From JAIQFL01 sp035295745 (GTDB lineage: Bacteria > Acidobacteriota > Terriglobia > Bryobacterales > Bryobacteraceae), in assembly GCA_035295745.1 (NCBI GenBank), contig DATGIL010000071.1, positions 124,001-188,000 on the forward strand: a stretch of DNA of 64,000 nt, written 5' to 3'. Every line of letters begins with the position of its first letter. The first letter of the stretch is position 1. This document shows positions 53,076-61,448 of the stretch, piece after piece. Both the position numbers and the translations under genes were made by a program. Below the pieces are notes generated by a model that made no database searches, had not been told where the DNA came from, and saw nothing but the letters and a program-made list of their open reading frames with translations.

Positions 53076-54689
53076 CTACTTCACCATCCGATACACTTCG
53101 AATGTGGGTCTGCCGAAGCTGTCTTCGATAATCGCCAGACGGTTCGGCCGATACCCAAACTCAGCCGCTCGCGCCAGAAATTTGGGATTGTCGGGGAATA
53201 CCTGCGCGCCGGGCGTGTGCGCGATGTAAAGATTCTCGCCATCCGCGAGCAATTGCTCCACGACGTGACGTTCGTCGGGGGTCAGTTCCGCCTTGGTGAA
53301 TCGATCGTCGACCCCAGCTAGTTTCAACTTGCCACGCGAGAGAAAGCGCAGACCATCCAGCAAGCCCCAATCCATGCAATACACGTACGTCGCCGGCAGA
53401 TCGCGCACGTAAGAATTCAGTGGAAAGATGGCGTCGTTCCACGACTCTGACCCGCCGTTGCGAAACATCTTGTGATAGTAAGCGTTCATCAGCAAAGCGC
53501 TCGACAGTAACAGGACCGAAGTGACGACAGCGGCCGCCGGTAGTCCGGCCGTACCCAACCGCCTGGACGCCGCGGCGAACGATACCGAGATCACCACATA
53601 AGGCAGCGGCCACAAGAGAATTGTGTGGTGGACCGACCCTCCCGCGTTGGCGGTGATCGCCATCTGGAACCAGGCCACGATCATCGCGATAAGACTGAAG
53701 AGTACGGTCTTGCGAGCGGACGTGGCGCCGAATGGCACGAGCAGCAGAGCGATCAGGAAGGCATACAGAGTCAGATTATGCCGCGGATCGCCGGTGAGCG
53801 TCACCACTTGGGCCGACATCGTCTGGAGGGCGCCTGCCGGCTGATGCGGATGGATCGCTCCGGAATCCTCGCGCGCCAGGTATCCAAGAAGTCCCTGTCC
53901 GTCGAATGTGGCGAGGAGGACGTCGCTCTTCCCGCGAAATTGGCTGAAGTCGCGATGGAAATTGCCGTGGAAGGTGGCCCATTCGTATTTGGCGTTGTAC
54001 GCCAAGAGTGGCAGAGTTCCCAACAAAAAAGCGCCCGCGGCGATGGCGATCCGCCGCAGCGTGAGCAGGCTCCAGATTTCCCGCCGGAACACCAGGAGTG
54101 CCGCGATGCCCATGCCGGAGAGCATCCATGCCGCCAGCGCCTTATCCCACACCGCCAAGCCCAGCAGGAAAGCGCTGCCCGCGAGAGCACCTTCCGTCTT
54201 TTCCTGGGCGAACCTCAACAGCAGATACGCGCCCGCAATCGTCAGCAGATGCTGCAGCGCGACTGGCCCCCAATCGAAGCAGGTGGTGAGGAGGTAGAGC
54301 GAATCCGTGGCCAACAGCACGGCCCCGATGATCGCCGCTCGCTCCCCCGCGATTCTCCGCAGCAGTAAGTAGAAGAGCCAGATGCTGGCCGCGCCGGCGA
54401 TCAACATGGGCTCGCGCAAGGTCCACACTCCCGGCCGAAACCAACGCAGGATCGGTCTGTAAATCGACGCCTTGAGCGCTCCCAGATACGTCATGATCAT
54501 CAGCGGCAAGGTGGAGTGCCCGATGCGGATGCTGGCGGCGTACCGCGGCGGAAGAAATGCCATCCCGAACAGCGCCTCATCTGCTTCGATCCCCAGAAGC
54601 GGAATGAATACCTGGCCCGCAAGAAAGAAATACAGGCAGGCTGCAATGGCCCAATGGCTGGCGCGGAATCGCATGAGAGAAAAAGACAT
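53076..54689 (-). CDS. Predicted GT-C-type glycosyltransferase membrane protein
   Basis: A 537-residue protein with about ten to twelve membrane helices. The first periplasmic loop carries an acidic pair in LGIEADEALFG, as in the Asp/Glu motif of GT-C enzymes (GT39/GT83 ArnT-PMT superfamily), and the C-terminal third is a soluble periplasmic domain. It probably moves a sugar or lipid-linked sugar across or onto envelope molecules; donor and acceptor are unknown. The ATG at 54689 or the one five codons later could start it. It stands alone, convergent with the methyltransferase and divergent from the sigma factor gene. Confidence 0.65.
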   Translation of the reverse strand: MSFSLMRFRASHWAIAACLYFFLAGQVFIPLLGIEADEALFGMAFLPPRYAASIRIGHSTLPLMIMTYLGALKASIYRPILRWFRPGVWTLREPMLIAGAASIWLFYLLLRRIAGERAAIIGAVLLATDSLYLLTTCFDWGPVALQHLLTIAGAYLLLRFAQEKTEGALAGSAFLLGLAVWDKALAAWMLSGMGIAALLVFRREIWSLLTLRRIAIAAGAFLLGTLPLLAYNAKYEWATFHGNFHRDFSQFRGKSDVLLATFDGQGLLGYLAREDSGAIHPHQPAGALQTMSAQVVTLTGDPRHNLTLYAFLIALLLVPFGATSARKTVLFSLIAMIVAWFQMAITANAGGSVHHTILLWPLPYVVISVSFAAASRRLGTAGLPAAAVVTSVLLLSSALLMNAYYHKMFRNGGSESWNDAIFPLNSYVRDLPATYVYCMDWGLLDGLRFLSRGKLKLAGVDDRFTKAELTPDERHVVEQLLADGENLYIAHTPGAQVFPDNPKFLARAAEFGYRPNRLAIIEDSFGRPTFEVYRMVK

Positions 54690-54776
54690 CCTACCGCGTG
54701 TTAACCGGCGGGAGCGGAAAAACGTCTACACGGGCAAATGGAGCCGGTTTCCGGGGTCGAGCCCATTGTGGCGAGC

Positions 54777-55316
54777 ATGGACAAGGAAACGGCGGAAGTG
54801 CCCGAATTCGAGACTGTCGTGCAATTATACCGGCCACGCGTGTTTCGTTTCGCACTGGCGTCGCTGCGCGACCGCGATGCAGCCGAGACCGTGACCCAGG
54901 ATTGCTTCTTCAAAGCCTACCGCGCCTGGGGCGGATTCCGCGGCGAATCTTCAGTCCAGACATGGCTCATGCAGATTACCATCAACCTGGTAAGGGACGT
55001 GGGGCGGAATCGCCGGATCCAGTTTTGGAGAAGAGCGCAGGCGATCGCGATCGACATCGACATAGCGCGCGACTGGGTTCCCGACCCGGGCCTGTCTCCC
55101 GAGGCGCGGATCGCGGGCAGACAGCAGGTGGAGGCCATCTGGAGTGCCGTGGCGACCCTGTCGGAACGGCAGAAAACCGTGTTCCTGCTGCATTTCATGG
55201 AGGACATGACACCGGCGGAGATTGAGGTCGCCGCGGGCATACCCCGGGGAGCGGTTCGGGTACATCTCTTCCGGGCGGTCCACACGATTCGGGAGAAACT
55301 GGGAAAGGTGAAATGA
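54777..55316 (+). CDS. ECF-type RNA polymerase sigma factor
   Basis: About 179 residues with sigma region 2 (VQLYRPRVFRFALASLRDRDAAETVTQDCFFKAYRAWGGF, SSVQTWLMQITINLVRD) and region 4 (LSERQKTVFLLHFMEDMTPAEIEVAAGIPRGAVRVHLFRAVHTIREKL). An upstream ATG at 54738 would add 13 residues; I take the later ATG, near the conserved region. It overlaps the next gene, a zinc-finger anti-sigma factor, by four bases (ATGA), the normal arrangement for an ECF pair. The -35/-10 motif it recognises cannot be named. Confidence 0.92.
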   Translation: MDKETAEVPEFETVVQLYRPRVFRFALASLRDRDAAETVTQDCFFKAYRAWGGFRGESSVQTWLMQITINLVRDVGRNRRIQFWRRAQAIAIDIDIARDWVPDPGLSPEARIAGRQQVEAIWSAVATLSERQKTVFLLHFMEDMTPAEIEVAAGIPRGAVRVHLFRAVHTIREKLGKVK

Positions 55317-55897
55317 AGAGCCATTTGTCATCGGAAGAAATCTCGCGCTGGGTGATCGGGGAGCGCTCGATGGAAGCCGAGCATCATGTCACGCAGTGCG
55401 CCCTGTGCCGATCCGAATTGGACCGGTTGCGAGAGACCTTCCTGCTGTTCCGTGAATCGGGCATTCGCTGGAGCGATCGCTGTTATGCGGCGCGCTTCGG
55501 AGCCGAGTCCGCGATCTATTCTTCCGGCCCGACTCGCAAGACGGCGAGACTGTCCCGCCCCTGGTCTTGTGCCGTAGCTGCCTCCGTGCTGGTCTGCGCC
55601 GTGCTCCTGCTCCGCCCAGCGCCTGAAGCTCCGGCGGTCCGAATGCCCGACCGGCGAGCCGAGGCTCCGTTCCTGGAGATTCCTTATGTAGCGCCGCTGG
55701 CGCCTTACGAGCGGGCCGCCATCACCCGGATGGATGTCCCGGTGGCAGCGTTGATCGCTGCCGGCTTTGAAGTTCACGTCGCCGATGTCGCTTCCACTGT
55801 GAAGGCCGACATCTTATTCGGGCAGGACGGGCGCGCTCATGCCGTCCGCCTGGTAACCGAGTCGATACCCAATCCCGACAGGAGATTCAATCCATGA
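55313..55897 (+). CDS. Zinc-finger anti-sigma factor (zf-HC2/ZAS type)
   Basis: A 194-residue protein with the ZAS motif His25-x3-Cys29-x2-Cys32 in an N-terminal cytosolic domain (EEISRWVIGERSMEAEHHVTQCALC). One membrane helix follows (CAVAASVLVCAVLLL, about residue 83-97) and an extracytoplasmic domain. It should hold the ECF sigma factor at the membrane. Regulated proteolysis, possibly by site-1/RseP-type proteases, would release it, but a direct link to the RseP in this window is speculation. It overlaps both neighbours by four bases. Confidence 0.85.
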   Translation: MKSHLSSEEISRWVIGERSMEAEHHVTQCALCRSELDRLRETFLLFRESGIRWSDRCYAARFGAESAIYSSGPTRKTARLSRPWSCAVAASVLVCAVLLLRPAPEAPAVRMPDRRAEAPFLEIPYVAPLAPYERAAITRMDVPVAALIAAGFEVHVADVASTVKADILFGQDGRAHAVRLVTESIPNPDRRFNP

Positions 55898-56748
55898 TGA
55901 AGGCCACGATAATCGCGATGACTGCCGCGTGCGGAGCCGCCACGATGCTGGCGCAGGGCTTCCCGCAGCGATCCGCGTTTCAACAGTCAGGATGGATCGC
56001 CGCACCGGGATCCAGCCTCGCCAGCTACCCGACGCTGCGGCCCGCCGCACAATCGGGACCGGTGGCGGGCAAGCCGCTCTCCGCAATGGAGGTGCGGCAC
56101 ACGGTACAAACGCTGGGGGACGGCACTCATGTGCAGGATTCCAGCAGCAGCCTGTTCTACCGCGACGCACAGGGCCGGATGCGCTCCGAGAGCCCGACCC
56201 AGGCTTTGATCTACGACCCGGTAGCCGGAGTTACTTATCAACTGGACATGCGTGCAAAGACCTTTTGGAAGGGGCCGATTCGCGATGCGGTAGTTTCTAT
56301 CGCGACGATTGGCAATCGGACGTCGATCAGTTCGGGGAACGCCGCGATTTTTCCAGCGAGTGGCGGGGGCCGCGGCGAGATGGCGCCCGGAAAAGCCCAG
56401 CATAAGGCGTTGGTGACAAGTATTCAGTCTCATGCGACTACTGAGGAACTGCCCGCGCAGATGATCAATGGAATCTACAGCCACGGCTCCCGAATTACCG
56501 AGACCATACCCGCGGGGACCTTTGGCAACGACCGGGATATCAAGATTGTCAGTGAACGGTGGTTTTCCGACGATCTCCAGGTTCTGGTGAAGAGTTCGAA
56601 CTCCGATCCGCGCTTTGGCGTGACCACCTATGAGCTCACCAACATCTCGCAGGCTCCGCCCGATCCGGGGCAGTTCCAGGTGCCGGTGGACTACACGCCG
56701 GTTCCCGTGCGCGCCGTGGGTGGCGGCGTCGCCGGAACGGCGAAATAG
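55894..56748 (+). CDS. Secreted protein of unknown function, third gene of the sigma operon
   Basis: A 284-residue protein with a signal peptide (ATIIAMTAACGAATMLAQ) and no lipobox or membrane helix after it. The mature part is beta-rich (LFYRDAQGRMRSESPTQALIYDPVAGVTYQLDM) and ends in a Pro/Val stretch. No family recognised. The four-base overlap with the anti-sigma gene shows translational coupling, so it likely helps the same signalling system, for example as a periplasmic sensor or a target that reports envelope status. That role is inferred from context only. Confidence 0.72.
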   Translation: MMKATIIAMTAACGAATMLAQGFPQRSAFQQSGWIAAPGSSLASYPTLRPAAQSGPVAGKPLSAMEVRHTVQTLGDGTHVQDSSSSLFYRDAQGRMRSESPTQALIYDPVAGVTYQLDMRAKTFWKGPIRDAVVSIATIGNRTSISSGNAAIFPASGGGRGEMAPGKAQHKALVTSIQSHATTEELPAQMINGIYSHGSRITETIPAGTFGNDRDIKIVSERWFSDDLQVLVKSSNSDPRFGVTTYELTNISQAPPDPGQFQVPVDYTPVPVRAVGGGVAGTAK

Positions 56749-56832
56749 GAGCCAGGCTTTGCGCTTTTTCATAATGTGTGGCGGCCTCGACGCCGGCCAA
56801 TGGAAAGCATTAGGGGGCTGGCTCACCGTCTG

Positions 56833-57060
56833 AAGCTTTGCGTGGCCATATTCGCGGAGGCGTCCTGGCCCATCATCCGTCCGATTTACCGTCGCAGCAG
56901 TGCATGGTCGGGCCGTTTGAGGCTTGTATGCTGGTGACGTACCAAGACTTGCTGTACCAATCGGTACACCTCCCCGCAGCTTTGCCTAGGCAAAGCGAAC
57001 CTCGCAGCCCGCCAGGAAGCCCCGGATCTGTTCCAGGCTGGTGGCTTGTGGACCGTCCAT
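56833..57060 (-). pseudogene. Decayed transposase N-terminal fragment
   Basis: On the minus strand an ATG at 57060 begins MDGPQATSLEQIRGFLAGC, then EVRFA and a stop at 56986. In another frame the reading continues EVYRLVQQVLVRHQ, then SLKRPDHALLRR, a stop, and IGRMMGQ. Together these look like the N-terminal DNA-binding part of an integrase-core transposase that I recall from Solibacter-type genomes, broken by at least one frameshift and two stops. The catalytic part is missing. A homology search is needed to fix the family. Confidence 0.5.
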
Positions 57061-57095
57061 ACTGATGCTCAACTCCCAGCATTCCGTGGCTCCCC

Positions 57096-57144
57096 TTCAG
57101 GCTCATCTTTCGTGAGAATTCGACACCCCGTTTTCAGGCTCATC
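57096..57144. repeat. Direct repeats at the likely end of the dead insertion sequence
   Basis: TTCAGGCTCATC occurs at 57096-57107 and again at 57133-57144, each followed within eight bases by a GAGA tetranucleotide. They sit just upstream of the relic's start codon, where a transposase-binding end would be. Confidence 0.4.
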
Positions 57145-57363
57145 CCGCACGAGATAGGACTGCCAGTTGGCAACCTTACGGGACGGGGGTATGATATTTG
57201 ATAGGGAAGGGAGTTATACGGTCAAGAGTCTGAGCTCTGCCGCCCGCATCATCATGCCATCATTTGCGTCCCTCACCATTCCCCAAGATGGCCGTCTTCC
57301 CAATCTGACGAGTCTTTCGACGGGCTACGGCAGCGCATGCCGCCCCGCCAGCCGGTAAAGTCC

Positions 57364-58962
57364 ATGAAAATTCGAACTACCGTATTCGCAACCATCATTG
57401 CCGCCTCGGTGCTACTCGCGCCGGTGTACCGTCCCGTCATCACCGCCCGCGCCGCATCCAACGGAACTGCAGACGACCTCGACAAAGACATGCGCTCGGT
57501 CGCCGCGGCCTACGCGCTGGTGGAGAAGAACTTTGCCGACCCCGTAGACTCGGAAAAGGCCTTTTATGAGGGCGTCATCCCGGGGATGCTCCACACCTTG
57601 GACCCGCACTCCAGCTTCGTGGACCCGAAGGAATATCGCGAGATGCAGCGCCGGCAGCATGCGCAGTACTACGGCGTCGGGATGCAGATCAGCATGGATG
57701 GGCCGAATACGGTGGTCATGGAGCCGTTCCCGCACTCGCCGGCCTGGAATTCCGATCTTCGCCGTGGCGACGTGATCTCTGCCGTCGATGGTAAGGAAAC
57801 GCTCGGCGTTACTTCGGACAAGGTGGCAGACATGCTGCGCGGGCCGAAGGGCACCCAGGTAAAAGTGACCGTCAAGCGTGACGGTGCCACCGAGCCCTAT
57901 ACCGCGACCATCACCCGCGGCGAAATTGAGACCAGCGTCGTAGATGCCTTCTGGGTGAAGCCGGGGATCGCTTACCTCGGCGTGACCACCTTCGAAGCCC
58001 AGAACGTAAGCCGCGATACCGATGCCCTCCTCCGCAAGATGGGCGAGCAGAATGTAAACGGCCTGATCCTCGACCTGCGTGGCAATCTCGGCGGACTCGT
58101 CAACGAGGCGGTCGGCCTGGCAGGCCGTTTCCTGCGTGACAACCAGACGGTGGTTTCGCACCACGGCCGCGCCGAGCAGGAGCAGGTGTTCCGCGCCAAG
58201 GCCAATCCGCTGGCGCAGAAATATCCGATGGTGGTCCTGGTGAATGCGCAGTCGGCCTCGGCGTCGGAGATCGTTTCGGGCGCGCTCCAGGATCATGATC
58301 GCGCCTGGATCATGGGCGATACGACATTCGGCAAGGGCTTGGTGCAGGCGCAATTTCCACTGGCGGAAGGCGCGGCACTGCTGTTGACAATCGCCCACTA
58401 CTACACGCCCAGCGGGCGCTTGATCCAACGGGATTACTCCCACAAATCGTTCTTCGAATACTACTATTCCCGCAAGGACGCGAATAATCCCGACACCAAC
58501 ACTGCCGACGTGAAAGCGACGGACAGTGGACGAAAAGTGTTCGGCGGCGGCGGTATCACCCCAGACGAGAAGTACGCTTCTCCTCACTACACGATATTCC
58601 AGCGCCGCCTGGGACCCGTTCCCGGATATGCCGATGCGTTTTATCGCTTCGCGTCCCACTACTTCGGCACCAAGAAGCCGGAGCTTTCGGCGAACTGGCA
58701 GCCGAATGACGACGTGTTGAACCAGTTCCGCACGTTCCTGGATTCGCAAAAGATCACTTTCACTCAAGCCGAATTCGATGCGCAGAAAGATTGGCTGCGC
58801 GAGCGGATTCGCTGGGAATTCTACTACCGGGCCTTCGACAAGAACAGCGCCTATCGCAGCATGTGGGCGGCGGATCCGGAAGTGTTGAAGGCGATTGAGA
58901 GCCTGCCTAAAGCCCAGAGCCTGCTCAATCAGGCTGCCCGCGTGTACGCAATGCGCCGGTAG
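57364..58962 (+). CDS. S41-family C-terminal processing peptidase
   Basis: A 532-residue periplasmic protease. Signal/anchor helix (RTTVFATIIAASVLLAPVY), an N-terminal helical region (LHTLDPHSSFVDPKEYREM is typical of CtpA/Prc), a PDZ domain (about 95-180), and the catalytic core with LRGNLGGLVNEAV, VLVNAQSASASEIVSGALQD (Ser) and GDTTFGKGLVQAQFPL (Lys). A long C-terminal extension (about 360-532) goes beyond standard CtpA. ATG 57337 would add nine residues; 57364 directly precedes the signal helix. It clips C-termini of envelope proteins. Upstream is a dead insertion sequence. Confidence 0.92.
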   Translation: MKIRTTVFATIIAASVLLAPVYRPVITARAASNGTADDLDKDMRSVAAAYALVEKNFADPVDSEKAFYEGVIPGMLHTLDPHSSFVDPKEYREMQRRQHAQYYGVGMQISMDGPNTVVMEPFPHSPAWNSDLRRGDVISAVDGKETLGVTSDKVADMLRGPKGTQVKVTVKRDGATEPYTATITRGEIETSVVDAFWVKPGIAYLGVTTFEAQNVSRDTDALLRKMGEQNVNGLILDLRGNLGGLVNEAVGLAGRFLRDNQTVVSHHGRAEQEQVFRAKANPLAQKYPMVVLVNAQSASASEIVSGALQDHDRAWIMGDTTFGKGLVQAQFPLAEGAALLLTIAHYYTPSGRLIQRDYSHKSFFEYYYSRKDANNPDTNTADVKATDSGRKVFGGGGITPDEKYASPHYTIFQRRLGPVPGYADAFYRFASHYFGTKKPELSANWQPNDDVLNQFRTFLDSQKITFTQAEFDAQKDWLRERIRWEFYYRAFDKNSAYRSMWAADPEVLKAIESLPKAQSLLNQAARVYAMRR

Positions 58963-59451
58963 TTACTCCGCAAGCACAGAAGCGACCGTAATCTCGGCGC
59001 CTGTCTCGTCGATGTCCCCCAGAATGGCGGGATCCAGATCGACGACACAGGCGCCGATTTCGTTTTCAGTGGCATCCACGAAACAGAGTTCGCAGATCGC
59101 CAGGGCACCCGAGGTGCATCGTACCGGAGGTCCAAAGGCGCGGCAGGTGACCGGGCGCGCGGTGTAGAGGTCGCAGGTTCCGGTGTCGGGATCGAGCGCG
59201 GGACAGGACTCGTCGTCAGATCCCGCCCAATTCCGGGCGCGCGTGCGGATTCGACCGGCCCACTTTGGATCGCGCGTTTCGAGATCAGTCAGGCCCTGCC
59301 GCAGCCGCTCGGCGTCGTCTTGCGTGATGGGAAAAGGGCCCATGCAGCATTCGCAGCATCCCGGCCGGCATGCCAGGAAACTCCCGCTTTTGCGCACGGA
59401 TTCGGCCATGGCCGCATCCACGATTTGCACCAGCGTCAGCCCCCCATGCAT
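58963..59451 (-). CDS. YkgJ-family cysteine-cluster protein
   Basis: A 162-residue protein of the YkgJ/CxxCxxCC family (Fe-S or zinc cluster). Cysteines appear as CRPGCCECCMGP near the N-terminus, then SCPALDPDTGTCDLY, VTCRAFGPPVRC and CELCF. This pattern usually binds a metal cluster. Function in the cell is not established. The start has the minus-strand hexamer TATTCT six bases upstream. It abuts the S41 protease gene, whose stop ends at the base before it, on the opposite strand. Confidence 0.85.
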   Translation of the reverse strand: MHGGLTLVQIVDAAMAESVRKSGSFLACRPGCCECCMGPFPITQDDAERLRQGLTDLETRDPKWAGRIRTRARNWAGSDDESCPALDPDTGTCDLYTARPVTCRAFGPPVRCTSGALAICELCFVDATENEIGACVVDLDPAILGDIDETGAEITVASVLAE

Positions 59452-59457
59452 GCTTCG

Positions 59458-59463
59458 AGAATA
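59458..59463 (-). promoter_or_regulatory. -10-like hexamer TATTCT before the YkgJ-type gene
   Basis: Read on the minus strand, TATTCT ends six bases before the ATG at 59451. No Shine-Dalgarno sequence; geometry fits a leaderless start. Confidence 0.3.
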
Positions 59464-59506
59464 GCGCGCCGCATGCTACCATCGCCATTCCTAGAGGCTT
59501 ACTCTT

Positions 59507-60514
59507 TTGCGTAAGGTCCCCCTGCTCGACTCGCTGCGAATCATCGGACGAGGGTCGCTGAACTGGCTCGCCGAACGGCCCATTGTGGTCTCCTTCGAAG
59601 TAACTGACGCATGCACGTGCTACTGCCGGCACTGCGACCACGGCGGTCCGCGCGACGAAACGCGCAACTTACGTCCCGCCGAGTATCGCCGGTACATGGA
59701 AGCACTGCGTCCCTGCGTGGTACAGATATCGGGTGGCGAGCCGCTGATGCGCGATGACGTTGTGGAGATCGTGCGCGAGATCAAACACGGCCCGCGGCCG
59801 CCCTACACCATACTGGTCTCGAACTGGTCGCTGATGACGGAGCAGCGATACCTGGCATTGCGGCATGCCGGAGTGGATCAATTTTCGGTGAGTCTGGATT
59901 TTCCTGACGAACGCCATGACGAATTCCGGATCCATCCGGGCCTGTACCGGCACTTAGAGGACCTGGTTCCACGCCTTGCTGTGCTGGGTTACGATGACAT
60001 CGTACTAAACAGTTGCATCACGAGCGAGAACGTCGCGGAGATCAATCGGCTCGCGGATAAGGCTCGGGAGTGGGGCGTGAATCTCTGTTACAGTGCTTAC
60101 TCTACGCGGCGCACGGGGTGCCGGGACTACTTCTTATATACGCCGGATCAACTGGCGGAGTTGAATACGCAACTAGACCGCGTGGAGGCGCGCCGCGACT
60201 CCACCAACTGGATCGTCAACGCGCCTTCCACGCTCGAGGCAACTCGCCGATACTTCGCTAACGGCGGGACCCCGGGTTGCAAGGCCGGCCAGCGATTTCT
60301 GGTAGTGACCGCCGATGGCCTGTTGCAGCCCTGTTCTATGCAGTTCCACAGATACCCTCTCGAGAAACGCACGCAGATGGTGCGCGAGTTCACCTCGCAG
60401 AACCAGTGCGACGAATGTTACGTCTCCATCCGTTCCTATCTGGATAAGAGCTTCGGGCGATTGTTACGAGAGAATGTAAGCGGCTTCTTATCGGTTAGTT
60501 CAGGTGGAAAGTAA
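59507..60514 (+). CDS. Radical SAM protein with partial SPASM-like C-terminus
   Basis: A 335-residue radical SAM enzyme. The 4Fe-4S motif is Cys36-x3-Cys40-x2-Cys43, followed by the GGEP-type motif (VVQISGGEPLMRDDV) and a later strand SVSLDFPDERHDEFR. The C-terminal third has CKAGQRFLVVTADGLLQPCSMQ and CDECY, which resembles a truncated SPASM/twitch domain for a second cluster. The substrate is unknown. It starts at TTG 59507 with AGAGG upstream. It diverges from the YkgJ gene across 55 bases, and its last 20 bases overlap the TonB-like gene on the other strand. Confidence 0.87.
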   Translation: MRKVPLLDSLRIIGRGSLNWLAERPIVVSFEVTDACTCYCRHCDHGGPRDETRNLRPAEYRRYMEALRPCVVQISGGEPLMRDDVVEIVREIKHGPRPPYTILVSNWSLMTEQRYLALRHAGVDQFSVSLDFPDERHDEFRIHPGLYRHLEDLVPRLAVLGYDDIVLNSCITSENVAEINRLADKAREWGVNLCYSAYSTRRTGCRDYFLYTPDQLAELNTQLDRVEARRDSTNWIVNAPSTLEATRRYFANGGTPGCKAGQRFLVVTADGLLQPCSMQFHRYPLEKRTQMVREFTSQNQCDECYVSIRSYLDKSFGRLLRENVSGFLSVSSGGK

Positions 60515-61268
60515 CCGTAATCGTCGTGATCACTTCCACTAATTCGCTATTCAGCCGCGTCGGAGCATAGACCCACTGACTTACGGCGTCCAAAGCGGCG
60601 CGAGTGAGTAACGGGTGTCCGTTGATTACTTTCAGCTCGCGAATATGGCCGTCGGTGCCGATGACGCCCTGTAGCTCCACCGTGCCGGCGACCCGCATCT
60701 GTCGGGCGAGCGGAGGGTATACAGGATCGACACGTTGCAGCAGCGCGGCGGGCTTCACCAGCCCTCCTTGGCGGACGCGTGTAGGCGCCGCTGGTGGCGG
60801 TTCCGGCGGACGGGCAGTTTCTACGCGAGGACGTGGAGGCGGTGCCGTCCCTGTGCCGCCCAGAATCCCGTTGATCAAGGCACTTCCGCCCCCACCTGGG
60901 CCGCCAGAGTCCGGACTGCCCGGAACATAGACACCGCCAGTCATTGGTTCGTCTGGCGGATCTTCAATGATTTGCGCGTGTTGCGGGATGGTGGTGGGGA
61001 TGTACACCGCCCCCAATCTGTACTGGGGCTCCGGACGCGCGTGTGCGGGCTGCGAAGTGTGCGGCCTATCGGGCGGCGGCTTCGGAGGCCCAGGTGGCAC
61101 GGGCGGCAGCAGCGAGGTGACCAGAGCGGCCCTCGGCAGCACCTGCGGAAATACCATCGGGGCCACGATCGCGCACCCAACCAGCAGTGCTTCCCCGGTC
61201 ATCCCTACACATGTAGCCCAGAAGCGCTTGGATCCACGCCCTGACGGAAGTGTCGATTGTTCGAACAT
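60495..61268 (-). CDS. TonB-like energy-transducer protein
   Basis: A 257-residue protein with one N-terminal membrane helix (LLVGCAIVAPMVFPQVLP), a long Pro-rich periplasmic spacer (PPVPPGPPKPPPDRPH and APPPRPRVETARPPEPPPAAP, separated by a Gly-rich stretch) and a TonB C-terminal domain (VDPVYPPLARQMRVAGTVELQGVIGTDG...VSQWVYAPT). This architecture carries proton-motive energy to outer-membrane receptors; the Oar-type receptor at 21.6 kb is a possible partner. ExbB/ExbD are not in the window. The frame opens at 61868, but the ATG at 61268 has AAGAGG upstream and precedes the helix. Confidence 0.85.
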   Translation of the reverse strand: MFEQSTLPSGRGSKRFWATCVGMTGEALLVGCAIVAPMVFPQVLPRAALVTSLLPPVPPGPPKPPPDRPHTSQPAHARPEPQYRLGAVYIPTTIPQHAQIIEDPPDEPMTGGVYVPGSPDSGGPGGGGSALINGILGGTGTAPPPRPRVETARPPEPPPAAPTRVRQGGLVKPAALLQRVDPVYPPLARQMRVAGTVELQGVIGTDGHIRELKVINGHPLLTRAALDAVSQWVYAPTRLNSELVEVITTITVTFHLN

Positions 61269-61370
61269 AGTGAGACCTCTTTCTTTCACATGTATGGACA
61301 CACTACTCCTCAAGTCAGTGGAAGAGTGGGGTCGTGAGGCGGCTACCTCAGTTGCGAGTGCGTCCGGGTG

Positions 61371-61400
61371 TTGACATTGTGTGCCAACCTCCACTGGAAT
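61371..61400 (+). promoter_or_regulatory. Promoter TTGACA-18-TGGAAT before the Rsm22-type gene
   Basis: A consensus -35 TTGACA at 61371-61376 and TGGAAT at 61395-61400 (four of six matches) are 18 bases apart, 48 bases before the ATG at 61449. This is the best two-element promoter in the window. Confidence 0.45.
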
Positions 61401-61448
61401 AGACACCACGAAAGCACAGAAGTTCCACGGGCGACTGATTCCGCTAAC

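Larger units (their letters stand above)
56749..57363. other. Intergenic region with a decayed insertion sequence
   Basis: No intact gene is seen in these 615 bases. The centre holds a minus-strand transposase relic and, beside it, two copies of TTCAGGCTCATC 37 bases apart that look like the former element's end. The remaining stretches 56749-56832 and 57160-57363 show nothing I can name. The palindrome TGTACCAATCGGTACA at 56953-56968 lies inside the relic. Confidence 0.5.

Noticed and set aside
56953..56968. TetR-type operator TGTACCAATCGGTACA
   Set aside because: It falls inside the decayed transposase coding relic (codons for EVYRLVQ), so the palindrome is probably incidental, and no regulator gene is near.
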